Source of the DNA: Vibrio lentus
GTDB taxonomy: Bacteria; Pseudomonadota; Gammaproteobacteria; Enterobacterales; Vibrionaceae
NCBI RefSeq assembly: GCF_030409755.1
Contig: NZ_JAUFQE010000001.1
Span: forward strand, 620,001-684,000
Length of the DNA: 64,000 nt
Reading direction: 5' to 3'
Position numbers and translations under genes: made by a program. Position 1 is the first letter of the stretch; each line of letters starts with the position of its first letter. This document shows positions 63,687-64,000 of this stretch, piece by piece. The notes below the pieces were generated by a model. The model was not told the DNA's origin and did not search any database. It saw only the letters and a program-made list of their open reading frames with translations.

Positions 63687-63983
63687 ATGAAAATGTCACA
63701 TAAAACAATGGCTTTAATGGTTCTATTTTTTTCCTCACTGTCACAGGCTTCCACCCTTGAGAATGACGAACCGTTGCTAAAGTCATTGATTGAAAGAGGC
63801 ATTATCTGTCCTGACTTGAACTACTCAGACAACCAAGAAGCTTTACGTATCTATCTCAACGCTAAAAAAATCAAAAGTCTCTCGTTTGATATGGAAAAGA
63901 AACAAGAGATAGAGAATAACCATCAGGAAACCAAGACACCAAAAGAGTGTATTAGACCAAATACGGACGGTAGTTCCGAATAA
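63687..63983 (+). CDS. Small secreted hypothetical protein
   Basis: The 98-residue protein has a signal peptide ending SQA (about residue 21) and a mature part of about 76 residues with two cysteines (Cys37, Cys88), rich in Glu, Lys and Asn. No family is recognised. ATG 63693 is also possible as start. It stands alone in an AT-rich context; the window ends 17 bases after the stop. Confidence 0.55.
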   Translation: MKMSHKTMALMVLFFSSLSQASTLENDEPLLKSLIERGIICPDLNYSDNQEALRIYLNAKKIKSLSFDMEKKQEIENNHQETKTPKECIRPNTDGSSE

Positions 63984-64000
63984 GGCTTAGTTGATATTGA

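Overview
The window looks like part of a Vibrio chromosome, probably from the Splendidus clade and probably chromosome II. This is inferred from gene content: a ToxR-like membrane regulator pair, the folE/moeA/moeB group, the SorC regulator-transaldolase-transketolase block, a NarP/NarQ-type system, a GlyGly-CTERM-type M6 protease and a full Tad pilus locus. I saw no rRNA, tRNA or CRISPR array. The only clear mobile element is one IS10-type insertion sequence.

Layout. 1-2.5 kb: a lipase-like surface lipoprotein cut by the window edge, divergent from an overlapping ToxR/VtrA-like plus VtrC-like co-component pair. 2.9-4.3 kb: dcuC. 4.5-7.9 kb: narP and a narQ whose sensor half is lost at an IS10-family element. 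8.1-12.1 kb: a histidine-rich small protein behind a Fur-like box, then an aspartate:alanine antiporter and aspartate 4-decarboxylase, together a proton-consuming decarboxylation cycle. 12.1-14.9 kb: a FadL-type channel, a coupled outer-membrane protein and a crotonase. 15.1-23.3 kb: a hydroxamate-siderophore uptake locus (receptor, FhuD, FhuB, FhuC, FhuF-like reductase, AraC-type regulator) with Fur boxes. 23.3-29.9 kb: heptamer repeat, MFS pump, PQQ-type sugar dehydrogenase, cold-shock protein, YaeQ and partner, C69 dipeptidase. 30-32.9 kb: folE and moeAB. 33.1-40 kb: LruC-domain protein with a lipoprotein, SseA, and a GGDEF/EAL protein whose GGDEF motif is degenerate.

40-52 kb holds a 14-gene Tad/Flp pilus locus on the minus strand (flp, rcpCAB, tadZABCDEFG and an OmpA-like gene), with the prepilin peptidase tadV divergent from flp. 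A hairpin between flp and rcpC would let pilin be made in excess. A LysR regulator lies tail to tail with tadV. Next come a large secreted M6 metalloprotease (53-56 kb), a SorC regulator with three copies of a 9-bp operator candidate before talB-tkt (56.6-61 kb), and an Aer-like chemoreceptor behind a perfect 25-bp palindrome (61-63 kb). The window ends with a possible 40-residue gene that needs a +1 frameshift at CTT-TAG, and a small secreted protein.

The most unusual items are the VtrA/VtrC-like pair next to a lipase gene, the decapitated narQ behind an IS10-type end, the SorC operator trio, the MCP palindrome and the frameshift mini-gene at 63.1 kb. All function calls come from reading the sequence against remembered families. 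No database search was run.
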